The notes below the pieces were generated by a model that saw only the letters and a list, made by a program, of their open reading frames with translations, made no database searches and had not been told where the DNA came from. Shown one piece after another: positions 16,421 through 24,833 of a DNA stretch of 64,000 nucleotides. Source of the DNA: Bryobacterales bacterium (GTDB lineage Bacteria > Acidobacteriota > Terriglobia > Bryobacterales > Bryobacteraceae). Made by a program: the position numbers and the translations under genes. The stretch covers positions 1 through 64,000 of the forward strand of contig PLRS01000055.1 of the NCBI GenBank assembly GCA_003164035.1, written 5' to 3'. Each line of letters opens with the position of its first letter. Position 1 is the first letter of the stretch.

Positions 16421-16915
16421 TCATCGCTTCACTTTTTTCGCCAGTTCATATCGGGCCAGCATCAATGCCTCGACGGGCCGGGAAGCGCGGAACCCGAATT
16501 GGCGCAGGCGTTTGATGGCCTCTGGAAAGTCGACGTACCCGCGCAGGGACGCTTGCAAGAGGACGGCCAGCGTGCCCGCCACCTTCAGGTGCCGCGCCTC
16601 GGCCTCCCGTCGGCCGGCTCGTTCGTCGATTAGAAGCACGTCCGCCCGGACTTCAAGAGCAAGGCTGATTGCCTCGCGTTCTCCGTCGCCCAACTCCGCC
16701 ACTAGGCTCGCGTCTAGTTGCCGCACCTGCATCTCCTCAAGCCATCCGGGAGGTGCGGATGCCCACGCACTCACCGCGAGAGGAGCTTCGGGGTGCCGCA
16801 TCTCGATTAGAACGGAATGAGGAACCAGAACGCGGCCATAGATTTCCCGAAGAACATCGGCGTGGCCGAGACGGATGAAGTAGTTGAGCGGGCTGGTGTC
16901 TGCAACGACGATCAT
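16421..16915 (-). CDS. DUF3368 PIN-like protein, putative toxin
   Basis: 164 aa. The N-terminus VVADTSPLNYFIRLGHADVL is the DUF3368 signature, with the first acidic PIN residue (Asp6). Further acidic positions occur at GDGEREAISLALE and LLIDERAGRREAEA, followed by VAGTLAVLLQA, the usual order in this PIN-related nuclease family. DUF3368 proteins are normally paired with a UPF0175 protein, as here: the upstream gene ends at 16912 and this one starts at 16915 (ATGA overlap). Predicted to be the ribonuclease toxin of a VapBC-like module; activity is inferred. Confidence 0.85.
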   Translation of the reverse strand: MIVVADTSPLNYFIRLGHADVLREIYGRVLVPHSVLIEMRHPEAPLAVSAWASAPPGWLEEMQVRQLDASLVAELGDGEREAISLALEVRADVLLIDERAGRREAEARHLKVAGTLAVLLQASLRGYVDFPEAIKRLRQFGFRASRPVEALMLARYELAKKVKR

Positions 16916-17190
16916 GCCGGCGATCGCCCGGCTTCCACCAGCCGGTCCAGCGTGGCCATGTCCTTATTGAGATCCTCGACGGTGTAGTCGTAGATTTCAT
17001 GCTGCTGGAGGAAGGCATCCACCTGCATGCGCGTTCCGAAGCCGAGAATCTGGCGCACCTGTTCCATTGTCAGCCGGCCGTCACGGTACGCTCCGGCCAC
17101 CGACTCTTCCAGTAGGGACCGGGACGCATCGCGGCCTTCTGGCACGAGGTGCTGGAGAAACCGGTCGGGGATATCGACGGTGACCTGCAT
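16912..17190 (-). CDS. UPF0175 family protein, putative antitoxin
   Basis: 92 aa. It begins MQVTVDIPDRFLQHL and contains SLLEESVAGAYRDGRLTMEQVRQILGFGTRMQVDAFLQQHEIY, the UPF0175 core with a helix-turn-helix-like region. It is the expected first gene of a UPF0175/DUF3368 module and overlaps its partner by 4 nt. The C-terminal tail (YTVEDLNKDMATLDRLVEAG) probably wraps the toxin. Both genes look intact, unlike the DUF433/DUF5615 pair at 6.2 kb. Confidence 0.85.
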   Translation of the reverse strand: MQVTVDIPDRFLQHLVPEGRDASRSLLEESVAGAYRDGRLTMEQVRQILGFGTRMQVDAFLQQHEIYDYTVEDLNKDMATLDRLVEAGRSPA

Positions 17191-17672
17191 AGCTTGAGGT
17201 TAGCAAAGCGGGCAGCGAACCACCGCCTCGCCCGCCTTCCGCCCCATTCACAGAATTCCGGGGAAAACAACTCCTTATATACGTGTATTGGCGCCCGCCA
17301 AGCCGGGTGAATTCACCCGTGCCGCATGCTACATTCCGAGGTGGAGGGTAGCTTCGTCGAGCCCGCCAGGAGGGTCGGAACGTCGGGGGCAAGAAATACC
17401 GAACGAACCCATTATTGGCTGCAACATTAAGAAAAATACCGGCTTATTCGGTGGGTCCGGAGTGGCCTCGACCCCGAACGAACCTAGCCGCCGGTTGATC
17501 GGCTCAGTTCGATACCGTTTTAGTCCCATTTGGCGCGTGCCTCCCATCCACTAGCATCTGAGCGACTTAGGAGATCTCCCGCGATCGGTTCTAAAAAATT
17601 GTGGATTTTTACGACAAGCAGGTCTTATAATCGTTATTTAGAAGCTCATCCGCTCGAAAGAGGAAGGGGAAA
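17191..17672. other. Intergenic region upstream of nifJ with a -10 box
   Basis: No gene is seen in these 482 bp. A TATAAT stands at 17626-17631, 41 nt before the nifJ start, and AGAGGAAGGGG just before the ATG is a good ribosome binding site, so nifJ has a short leader rather than a leaderless start. The -35 region is poorly conserved. Two related pieces, CCGAACGAACC at about 17398 and CCCGAACGAACC at about 17473, might be operator-like direct repeats; this is speculative. Confidence 0.4.
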
Positions 17673-20600
17673 ATGTCCAGCCCATCTGCCGTAACCCGGC
17701 CTAAAGTGACCATCGATGGCAACGAGGCCGCCGCTTATATCGCTCACCAGGCCAGTGAAGTCATCGCGATTTATCCCATTACGCCATCGTCCAATATGGG
17801 CGAATGGGCCGACCAGTGGTCGGCTGAAGGCAAGACCAACATTTGGGATACCGTGCCTACGGTAATCGAAATGCAAAGCGAGGGCGGCGCGGCCGGCGCC
17901 CTGCACGGCGCCCTGCAGGCCGGCTCGCTCTGCACCACCTTCACCGCCGCCCAGGGTCTGCTGCTCATGATCCCCAATATGTATAAGATCGCGGGCGAGC
18001 TCACTCCCACCGTGTTCCACATCGCGGCGCGGACGGTGGCGGCCCACGCCCTCTCGATCTTCGGCGACCATTCCGACGTGATGAGCGCCCGCTCCACCGG
18101 TTTCGCCCAACTGTCCTCCTGCTCGGTACAGGAAGTGATGGACCTGGCGCTGATCGCCCATGCCGCCACGCTAGAAGCGCGCGTCCCCTTCCTGCATTTC
18201 TTCGACGGTTTCCGCACCTCCCACGAAGTAGCCAAAGTGGAGCAGCTTTCGCGCGAAGACATCCGCGCCATGATCGACGAAGACCTGGTGATGGCGCACC
18301 GCGCGCGGGCCCTGTCGCCGGAGCATCCCGTGATTCGCGGCACCGCCCAGAATCCGGATTTCTACTTCCAGGCGCGCGAAGCCTGCAATTCGTTCTACCT
18401 CGCCACCCCCGCCATCGTGCAGAGCGTGATGGACAAGTTCGCCCGCGTGGTGGGACGCCACTATCACCTGTTCGATTATGAGGGTGCGCCGGACGCCGAG
18501 CGCGTGATCGTCATCATGGGCTCGGGCGCGGAAGTGGCGCACGAAGCCGTGGAGGCCATGAACGCGGCCGGCGAAAAGGTGGGCGTGCTCAAAGTCCGGC
18601 TGTTCCTGCCCTTCGACACCGAAAAGTTTATCGCCGCGCTGCCCGCTACGGTGAAATCCCTGGCCGTGCTCGACCGCACCAAGGAACCCGGCGCCCTGGG
18701 CGAGCCGCTCTACGTGGAAGTGCTGACCGGACTGGCGCAAGCCGGCGTTTCCAAACGGGTCATCGGCGGCCGTTACGGGCTTTCCTCCAAGGAATTCACG
18801 CCCGCCATGGTCAAGGCCGTATTCGACGAACTGCACAAGCCGTCGCCCAAGAACCATTTCACCGTCGGCATCAACGACGACGTTACCCACACCAGCCTCA
18901 ATTACGACCCGGCTTACTCCACCGAAGTGCCCGGCACGGTGCGCGCCCTGTTCTACGGCCTGGGCGCCGATGGCACCGTGGGCGCCAACAAGAATTCCAT
19001 CAAGATCATCGGCGAGGAAACCGACAACTTCGCCCAGGGCTATTTCGTCTACGATTCCAAGAAATCCGGCGCCATCACCATCTCGCACCTGCGCTTCGGC
19101 CCCAAGCCGCTCCATTCCAGCTACCTCATCACCAGGGCCAGTTTCGTGGCCTGCCATCAGTTTTCCTTCCTGGAGCGCGTGGACGTGTTGAAGTACGCCG
19201 AAAAGGGCGCCACCTTCCTGCTCAACAGCTCGTTCGGGCCGGAGGAAATCTGGGACCACCTGCCACTCACGGTGCAGCGCCAGATTATCGACAAGCAACT
19301 CAAGTTCTACGTGATCGACGGCTATGAAGTGGCCAAGCAGACCGGCATGGGCGGGCGCATCAACACCATCATGCAGACTTGTTTCTTCGCCATCAGCGGC
19401 GTGCTGCCCTCCGAAGAAGCTATCGACGCCATCAAGCACGCCATCAAGAAAACCTACGGCAAGCGCGGCGATACCGTGGTTCAAAAGAATTACGCGGCGG
19501 TGGACGAGGCCGTCGGTCATCTGCATCGCGTGAAGGTTCCCGACAAAGTCACCGCGCAGTTCGACATCCGCCCGGCGGTGCCAGCCAACGCCCCCGAATT
19601 CGTGCAGAAGGTTACGGCGCGCATGCTGGCCGGCGAAGGCGACGAGCTGCCGGTGAGCCTGATCCCCGTGGACGGTACTTTCCCCAGCGCCACCACCCAG
19701 TGGGAGAAGCGCAATATCGCCCTCGAAATCCCCGTCTGGGACGAGGAGATCTGCATTCAGTGCGGCAAGTGCGTGCTGGTCTGCCCGCACGCCACCATCC
19801 GCGCCAAGGTGTACGACACGGCGTATCTCGAAGGCGCGCCCAGTACCTTCAAAGCCGTGGCTGCCCGCTGGAAGGATTTCAAGGAGCGCAAGTATACCCT
19901 CCAGGTGGCGCCGGAAGATTGCACCGGCTGCACCTTGTGCGTGCAGGTCTGCCCGGTGAAAAGCAAGACGGAAGTCAAGCATCGCGCCATTAATATGGTG
20001 GCGCAAGCGCCGCTGCGCGATTCGGAAGCCGCCAACTGGGATTTCTTCCTGAAGCTTCCCGAAACCGGCCGAGACACGCTCTCCATGAACCAGGTCAAGG
20101 ACGTGCAGTTGCTCCGGCCCCTGTTCGAATTCTCGGGCGCCTGTTCGGGCTGCGGCGAAACCCCGTACATCAAGCTGCTGACCCAGCTTTTCGGCGACCG
20201 CACCTATATCGGCAACGCTACCGGCTGCTCGTCGATTTATGGCGGCAACCTGCCCAGCACGCCTTACTGCACCAATGCCGAAGGCCACGGCCCCACCTGG
20301 TCGAACTCGCTGTTCGAAGATAACGCCGAATTCGGCCTGGGAATGCGCCTGGCGGTCGACAAGCAGAACGAATACGCGCGCGAGTTGGTGGCGCGCATGG
20401 GAATGACGATCGGCGAGGAACTGGCGGAAGCGATTCTAAAGGCCGATCAATCCACCGAGCCCGGCATTTTCGCCCAGCGCGAACGCGTCCGGCTGCTCAA
20501 GGAAAAGCTCGTCGGCGCCGTCACCCTGGAAGCCCGCAACCTGGCGGCCATGGCCGATTCGCTGGTCAAGAAAAGCGTCTGGATTCTGGGCGGCGACGGC

Positions 20601-21242
20601 TGGGCCTACGACATCGGCTACGGCGGTCTCGATCACGTGCTCGCTTCCGGCCGCAACGTCAACGTCCTGGTGCTCGATACCGAAGTCTATTCCAATACCG
20701 GCGGCCAGGCCTCCAAGTCCACTCCGCGCGGCGCCGTCGCCAAGTTCGCCGCCGCCGGCAAACCGGTCGGCAAGAAGGATCTTGCCATGATGGCCGTGAG
20801 CTACGGCAGCGTCTACGTGGCGCGCGTGGCCATGGGCGCCGGCGACATGCACACCCTCAAGGCCTTTCTCGAAGCCGAGGCCTTCAACGGCCCGTCCCTC
20901 ATCATCGCCTACAGCCATTGCATCGCCCACGGCTATGACATGGCTTACGGCCTGGAGCAGCAAAAAGCCGCCGTCAACTCCGGCTACTGGCCGCTGTTCC
21001 GCTACAATCCCGACCTGGTGGCGCAGGGCAAGAACCCCTTCCAGCTCGATTCGCGTCCGCCCTCGATCCCGCTCAAGGATTACATCTACAACGAAACCCG
21101 CTACACCATGCTGGTCAAGAGCAATCCGGACCACGCCCGCGTGCTGCTGGAGGAAGCCAAAGAGGATGTCGCTTCCCACTGGAAGCTGTACGACTATCTG
21201 GCGCACGAGAGTTTCGCCGCGCCGCAGGAGGTGAAGAAATGA
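17673..21242 (+). CDS. nifJ: Pyruvate:ferredoxin (flavodoxin) oxidoreductase, single-chain
   Basis: 1189 aa, the usual length of the fused NifJ enzyme. It converts pyruvate and CoA to acetyl-CoA and CO2, passing electrons to ferredoxin or flavodoxin. The order of domains is standard: an N-terminal alpha part (PITPSSNMGEWADQW, residues about 30-45), the gamma part, a two-[4Fe-4S] ferredoxin insert with CIQCGKCVLVCP (about 693-705) and CTGCTLCVQVCP (about 749-760), and the C-terminal thiamine diphosphate domain with GCGETPY, GNATGCSSIYGGN and GGDGWAYDIGYGGLDH. Cysteines of the third cluster are present (SGACSGCGE; later CIAHGYDM). A strong ribosome binding site precedes the ATG. The last codons overlap the next gene (ATGA). 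Confidence 0.96.
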   Translation: MSSPSAVTRPKVTIDGNEAAAYIAHQASEVIAIYPITPSSNMGEWADQWSAEGKTNIWDTVPTVIEMQSEGGAAGALHGALQAGSLCTTFTAAQGLLLMIPNMYKIAGELTPTVFHIAARTVAAHALSIFGDHSDVMSARSTGFAQLSSCSVQEVMDLALIAHAATLEARVPFLHFFDGFRTSHEVAKVEQLSREDIRAMIDEDLVMAHRARALSPEHPVIRGTAQNPDFYFQAREACNSFYLATPAIVQSVMDKFARVVGRHYHLFDYEGAPDAERVIVIMGSGAEVAHEAVEAMNAAGEKVGVLKVRLFLPFDTEKFIAALPATVKSLAVLDRTKEPGALGEPLYVEVLTGLAQAGVSKRVIGGRYGLSSKEFTPAMVKAVFDELHKPSPKNHFTVGINDDVTHTSLNYDPAYSTEVPGTVRALFYGLGADGTVGANKNSIKIIGEETDNFAQGYFVYDSKKSGAITISHLRFGPKPLHSSYLITRASFVACHQFSFLERVDVLKYAEKGATFLLNSSFGPEEIWDHLPLTVQRQIIDKQLKFYVIDGYEVAKQTGMGGRINTIMQTCFFAISGVLPSEEAIDAIKHAIKKTYGKRGDTVVQKNYAAVDEAVGHLHRVKVPDKVTAQFDIRPAVPANAPEFVQKVTARMLAGEGDELPVSLIPVDGTFPSATTQWEKRNIALEIPVWDEEICIQCGKCVLVCPHATIRAKVYDTAYLEGAPSTFKAVAARWKDFKERKYTLQVAPEDCTGCTLCVQVCPVKSKTEVKHRAINMVAQAPLRDSEAANWDFFLKLPETGRDTLSMNQVKDVQLLRPLFEFSGACSGCGETPYIKLLTQLFGDRTYIGNATGCSSIYGGNLPSTPYCTNAEGHGPTWSNSLFEDNAEFGLGMRLAVDKQNEYARELVARMGMTIGEELAEAILKADQSTEPGIFAQRERVRLLKEKLVGAVTLEARNLAAMADSLVKKSVWILGGDGWAYDIGYGGLDHVLASGRNVNVLVLDTEVYSNTGGQASKSTPRGAVAKFAAAGKPVGKKDLAMMAVSYGSVYVARVAMGAGDMHTLKAFLEAEAFNGPSLIIAYSHCIAHGYDMAYGLEQQKAAVNSGYWPLFRYNPDLVAQGKNPFQLDSRPPSIPLKDYIYNETRYTMLVKSNPDHARVLLEEAKEDVASHWKLYDYLAHESFAAPQEVKK

Positions 21243-22255
21243 TCGACCTCAGCAAGACCATCGACCTTTCCACAACCTATCTCGGGTTGAAGCTCAAGAA
21301 TCCGCTGGTGGCGTCGTCTTCGCCGCTGTGCCAGGAAGTAGCCAATGTGCGCCGGATCGAGGATTCCGGCGCCGCGGCCGTCGTGCTGGCCTCCATGTTC
21401 GAAGAGCAGATCGAGCTCGAAAGCGACGAGCTCGACCGCTTCCTGACCGAAGGCTCGGAGCTTTCTCCCGAGTCGATCACCCACTTCCCCGAGCTCACCC
21501 ACCGCGTCATGGGGCCGGAAGTCTACCTGGCCCACATTGCGCGCTGCAAACAGGCCGTCAAGATTCCCGTCATCGCCAGCCTGAACGGTACCACCAAGGG
21601 CGGCTGGGTCGGCTACGCCAAGCAGATGCAACAGGCGGGCGCCGATGCCATCGAGCTGAACGTCTATTACATCCCCACCGATCCCGATCTTTCCGCGGAC
21701 AGTGTCGAGCGCACCTATGTCGACCTGGTTCGCGCGGTGAAGGCGGAGGTGCGGATTCCCGTGGCGGTGAAGCTGGGACCGTATTTCAGCAACATGGCCA
21801 ACATGGCCAAGAAACTGGAAGCCGCCGGCGCCGACGGCCTGGTTCTGTTCAACCGCTTCTACCAGCCCGATTTCGACCTTGAATCCCTGGAGGTGGTGCC
21901 CAACCTGATGCTCAGCACCCCCTACGAGTTGCTGCTCCGCCTGCACTGGATCGGGATGCTCTACGGCAACGTCAAACCCGACTTGGCGCTGACCGGCGGA
22001 GCCCACTCGGCCACCGACATCGTCAAAGCGATCATGGCCGGCGCCAAAGTGGTCATGATGACTTCCGCCCTGCTAAAGCGCGGTATCAGCTACCTCGATA
22101 CCCTCTCGACCGAGCTGCTCGTCTGGTTGGGCGAACACGAATACGATTCCATCAAGCAGATGCAAGGCAGCATGAGCCGCAACTCGGTCCCCCAGCCGCG
22201 CGCCTTCGAACGCGCCAACTACATGAAGGTGCTCAGCAGCTACGCGTCACGATAG
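21239..22255 (+). CDS. Dihydroorotate dehydrogenase-like flavoprotein linked to nifJ
   Basis: 338 aa TIM-barrel protein of the DHOD superfamily. It has LGLKLKNPLVASSSPL at the N-terminus, ASLNGTTKGGW, DAIELNVYYIP, PVAVKLGPYFSN and LTGGAHSATDIVKAIMAGAKVVMMTSALL, the FMN phosphate-binding end. It belongs to the group annotated as DHOD-like proteins that are often found beside nifJ, not the pyrimidine enzyme PyrD; the real substrate is not known to me. It overlaps nifJ by 4 nt, so the two are cotranscribed and translationally coupled. It may feed or use reduced ferredoxin; this is inference from position. Confidence 0.85.
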   Translation: MIDLSKTIDLSTTYLGLKLKNPLVASSSPLCQEVANVRRIEDSGAAAVVLASMFEEQIELESDELDRFLTEGSELSPESITHFPELTHRVMGPEVYLAHIARCKQAVKIPVIASLNGTTKGGWVGYAKQMQQAGADAIELNVYYIPTDPDLSADSVERTYVDLVRAVKAEVRIPVAVKLGPYFSNMANMAKKLEAAGADGLVLFNRFYQPDFDLESLEVVPNLMLSTPYELLLRLHWIGMLYGNVKPDLALTGGAHSATDIVKAIMAGAKVVMMTSALLKRGISYLDTLSTELLVWLGEHEYDSIKQMQGSMSRNSVPQPRAFERANYMKVLSSYASR

Positions 22256-22282
22256 CGGTCAGCTTTCAGCGGTCAGCTTTCA
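22255..22282. repeat. 14-bp tandem repeat after the DHOD-like gene
   Basis: Two identical units GCGGTCAGCTTTCA at 22255-22268 and 22269-22282, starting at the stop codon of the upstream gene. The next bases, AGCTGATCGCTGAA, are partly complementary, so a weak hairpin is possible between the convergent genes. Confidence 0.8.
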
Positions 22283-22283
22283 G

Positions 22284-22586
22284 CTACACCGGATAGCTGA
22301 TCGCTGAAGGCTGTGCGCTCTTTCTCGCCTCCAGCATTTTCCGGTAAGCTTCCAGCAGCCGCTCCCGGGCTTCGTTGCCGATCGGTTCGGGCATTTCGCT
22401 CGGCCGGTAACGATGACACAAATCCACCGTCTTGCGCAGACTCTCGGCGAACTCGATGCACGGCGGGCATCCGGCCAGATGAGTCTCGATTTCCTGGCAC
22501 GCCTCGGGTGGAAGTTCCAGGTTCAGGTATTCGGACAGCAGGGAAAAGACTTCCTTGCATTTTTCGGTGCGATCGTCGGACTCCAT
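22284..22586 (-). CDS. Zinc-finger anti-sigma factor (putative)
   Basis: About 100 aa from ATG 22586, which has TGAGGAAAATGAG just before it; a longer frame to 22625 overlaps the sigma gene. The sequence EKCKEVFSLLSEYLNLEL ... HLAGCPPCIEF fits the zf-HC2/ZAS pattern (His-x3-Cys-x2-Cys) used by soluble anti-sigma factors. No membrane segment is present, so it is cytoplasmic and may sense redox through the zinc-bound Cys residues. It lies 10 nt downstream of an ECF sigma factor gene on the same strand, its likely partner. Confidence 0.82.
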   Translation of the reverse strand: MESDDRTEKCKEVFSLLSEYLNLELPPEACQEIETHLAGCPPCIEFAESLRKTVDLCHRYRPSEMPEPIGNEARERLLEAYRKMLEARKSAQPSAISYPV

Positions 22587-22596
22587 CTCATTTTCC

Positions 22597-23217
22597 TCAG
22601 GTGCGGCCGGGCAGTCTCCCGCCACCGCTCCGCAGGTATTCGTCCAATTCCTGGCGGACCGCCAGACGCGCCCGGTGCAAGCGCGTCTTGACGACGTCCT
22701 CGGTCAACTCCAGGATCTGGGCGGTTTCGAGCGTGGACAACTCCTCCACATCGCGCAGCAGGATGACCGCGCGGTAGTTGTCCGGCAGCCCGCCGATCGC
22801 TCGCGCCAGCGCTTCTTTCATTTCCGCGTCGAGCGCCTGGCGATCCGGCAGCCGCGACCAATCGGCGATCTCCATCTTCGCATGGCCGCCGCCATCGTTG
22901 CTGGCCGGCAAAAACTCGTCGAGCGAAAGTTCCCGGGAGGGAGCGAAGGCGCTCTTTCTCCGCTTCATCAGGCAGGCGTTCCTGGCGATCCGAAATACCC
23001 AGGAGCGCACCCTCTCCGGTTCGCGCAGCCGGTCGAAACTCTCGAACACCCGCAGCAAGGTCTCCTGCGCCACCTCCTCGGCGTCCTCGCGCTGTCCGCA
23101 CATCAGCCAGCTATAGTGGAAAATCTTCTCCCGGAAGTGTTCCACAAAGCGATCGAACGCCTCCGGCGCTCCAGCCATCAATTGACGCGCGAGTTCGGCT
23201 TCGGTTTCACGTTCCAA
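22597..23217 (-). CDS. RNA polymerase ECF-type sigma factor
   Basis: About 206 aa from TTG 23217; an ATG at 23178 would remove 13 residues of the first helix. Region 2 is seen in AFDRFVEHFREKIFHYSWLM and EDAEEVAQETLLRVFESFDRLREPERVRSWVFRIARNACLMKRR; region 4 in AIGGLPDNYRAVILLRDVEELSTLETAQILELTEDVVKTRLHRAR. It directs RNA polymerase to stress-type promoters. The cotranscribed zinc-finger protein just downstream is the probable anti-sigma. The next gene upstream on this strand is an OsmC-type protein; an oxidative signal is plausible but not shown. Confidence 0.9.
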   Translation of the reverse strand: MERETEAELARQLMAGAPEAFDRFVEHFREKIFHYSWLMCGQREDAEEVAQETLLRVFESFDRLREPERVRSWVFRIARNACLMKRRKSAFAPSRELSLDEFLPASNDGGGHAKMEIADWSRLPDRQALDAEMKEALARAIGGLPDNYRAVILLRDVEELSTLETAQILELTEDVVKTRLHRARLAVRQELDEYLRSGGGRLPGRT

Positions 23218-23255
23218 GGCCCGGTACCGCTTTTCATTGTAACGATACCGTTCGG

Positions 23256-23663
23256 CTAGACCTCGGCTGCCGCCGGTGTGAGGATCGCGATTTCGATACT
23301 CGGCCCTCCCACCAGCGTGTTGTGAATCAAACAGGCCTTCACCGCGCGCAGAATGCCGGCCCGGTGACGATCGTCCAGGCCGGGAACCGTCACCTCGATC
23401 TGGAACGAGCCCAGGCGGGCCGGCTGCGCGGCTTTCTCCGCCACAACCCGCACGTTCAAATCCTGGGCGGCCAATTGCCGGGTCTTCAAATACTGAGCCG
23501 CGTAGTAGGCCGCGCAAGTCGCCAGCGACGCCAAAAGAAACTCCGGCGGCGTCATGCCGGCATCCGAGCCGCCGTTCTCGACCGGCTGGTCGCAAATCGC
23601 CCGATGGCCCCGGGCGGCGACTTCGAACTTCGAGTCCCGCAGATATCTTGCCGATACTTCCAT
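23256..23663 (-). CDS. OsmC-family peroxiredoxin-like protein
   Basis: 135 aa from ATG 23663 (MEVSARYLRD); an ATG ten codons upstream is less likely. OsmC hallmarks: GMTPPEFLLASLATCAAYYAAQYL with the first catalytic Cys, and VKACLIHNTLVG with the second. OsmC/Ohr proteins reduce organic hydroperoxides with thiols. The third part of the fold (GSFQIEVTVPGLDDRHRAGILRAV) is intact. It lies about 40 bp upstream of the ECF sigma gene in the same direction, consistent with a redox-responsive cluster. Confidence 0.85.
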   Translation of the reverse strand: MEVSARYLRDSKFEVAARGHRAICDQPVENGGSDAGMTPPEFLLASLATCAAYYAAQYLKTRQLAAQDLNVRVVAEKAAQPARLGSFQIEVTVPGLDDRHRAGILRAVKACLIHNTLVGGPSIEIAILTPAAAEV

Positions 23664-23762
23664 CCGTTTTTCGTCCTGCCTGTAAGGATTCAATCCCCGC
23701 CAGAAGGTGACAAAATCGGCTCACGGGCCACGAGGGTTCGCCAAACCCCCATACTGAAAAGG

Positions 23763-24179
23763 ATGAACACGGAAACATCGCCGTTCGAACTCACCCTGCC
23801 GGTGGAACCCGCCGATATCGACGAGCTTGGCCACGTCAACAACGTCGCCTACCTGCGCTGGGTGCAGGACGTCGCCGTCGCCCACTGGAGGACCGTCGCG
23901 TCCGCCGCGGAACAAGCCCGCCTCTGGTGGATCGTCGTGCGCCACGAGATCGATTACAAACATCCCGCCTATCTGGGCGACCGGATCGTCGCCAAGACCT
24001 GGGTCGGGACCGCCAGCCGGATCCGCTTCGAGCGGCATACCGAATTGCTGCGCGAGAGCGATCGCTGCCTGCTGGCGAAAGCTCGCACCCTGTGGTGCCC
24101 CATCGACGCCGCTACCGGAAAGCCGGCCAGCGTCGGCCCCGATATCCGCGCCCGCTTCTCGGTGGCCGAGGAGGCGTAG
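23763..24179 (+). CDS. Acyl-CoA thioesterase, 4HBT hot-dog family
   Basis: 138 aa, the normal length of a single hot-dog domain. Start ATG 23763; in-frame sequence further upstream is antisense to the OsmC gene and rejected. The catalytic/structural motif ADIDELGHVNNVAYLRWVQD (Asp in DELGHVNN) is the 4-hydroxybenzoyl-CoA/YbgC-type signature. RHEIDYKHPAYLGDRIVAKTWV follows in the usual place. It hydrolyses an acyl-CoA thioester; chain specificity is unknown. It is divergent from OsmC with about 100 bp between starts. Confidence 0.88.
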   Translation: MNTETSPFELTLPVEPADIDELGHVNNVAYLRWVQDVAVAHWRTVASAAEQARLWWIVVRHEIDYKHPAYLGDRIVAKTWVGTASRIRFERHTELLRESDRCLLAKARTLWCPIDAATGKPASVGPDIRARFSVAEEA

Positions 24180-24201
24180 GCCAAGTGCTCGCGTTCATTT
24201 G

Positions 24202-24278
24202 GTGGGACAGGCCTCCCGGCCTGTCGTAGCCGCGAAGCGGCTCTTCCAGCCGCCGACAGGCCAGGAGGCCTGTCCCAC
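24202..24278. repeat. 25-bp inverted repeat with one mismatch (GTGGGACAGGCC family)
   Basis: Arms 24202-24226 and 24254-24278 differ at one position. Each arm is itself palindromic (ACAGGCC ... GGCCTGT). The loop holds a small hairpin, CCGCGAAGCGG. The outer GTGGGACAG/CTGTCCCAC is shared with the element at 12926. It is downstream of the thioesterase and upstream of fabZ. A 12-bp direct repeat (GAACTCTGAACT at 24288 and 24302) follows. Confidence 0.88.
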
Positions 24279-24347
24279 TCGGCAACGGAACTCTGAACTG
24301 AGAACTCTGAACTGCAGTCCGTCACTCGCGCTACAATAGCCACTTCC

Positions 24348-24824
24348 ATGCCCATCCTGGACATCAACGACATTAGCGCCATTCTGCCTCATCGCTACCC
24401 ATTCCTGCTGGTCGACCGGATCGTCGAACTGGAAGCGGACCGCGTTGTGGGCATCAAGAACGTAACTCTGAACGAGCCGTTTTTTCAGGGGCATTTTCCC
24501 GACTTTCCCGTCATGCCGGGCGTTCTGATCGTGGAAGCCATGGCCCAGGCCGCCGGCGTTCTGGTGCTGAAGAGCATTCCCGATCGGCACCGCAAGGTGG
24601 TGCTGCTGGTGGCGATCGAGAGTGCGCGCTTCCGCAAACCGGTGATTCCGGGCGACACGCTTCGTATGGAGATGAAGGTGCTGAAGCGCAAGGCCAGCGT
24701 GGCCAAGATGGCGGGGGTGGCGACGGTGGATGGCGTCGTGGTGGCCGAAGCCGAAGTCATGTGCAAGCTGGCCGACAAGGAGGACAGCCCGGCTGGCGCG
24801 CCCGGCGGCGCGTCCCAGCCCTGA
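24348..24824 (+). CDS. fabZ: 3-hydroxyacyl-[ACP] dehydratase FabZ
   Basis: 158 aa. It dehydrates 3-hydroxyacyl-ACP in fatty acid synthesis and shares the C14-type 3-hydroxyacyl pool with lipid A synthesis. Signature: LPHRYPFLLVDR near the N-terminus; catalytic His49 in FFQGHFPDFPVMPG and Glu63 in LIVEAMAQ; FRKPVIPGDTLRMEM follows. A C-terminal tail of about 15 residues (SPAGAPGGASQP) is unstructured and specific to this protein. A TACAAT lies 10 nt before the ATG. It is followed after 9 nt by lpxA, the common fabZ-lpxA order. Confidence 0.95.
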   Translation: MPILDINDISAILPHRYPFLLVDRIVELEADRVVGIKNVTLNEPFFQGHFPDFPVMPGVLIVEAMAQAAGVLVLKSIPDRHRKVVLLVAIESARFRKPVIPGDTLRMEMKVLKRKASVAKMAGVATVDGVVVAEAEVMCKLADKEDSPAGAPGGASQP

Positions 24825-24833
24825 GCCGGCGCG

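Noticed and set aside
18171-20288. A 705-codon open frame on the minus strand inside nifJ.
   Set aside because: It is antisense to a gene with strong family motifs, is Gly/Ala/His-rich without domains, and is expected by chance in GC-rich DNA with strict codon bias.
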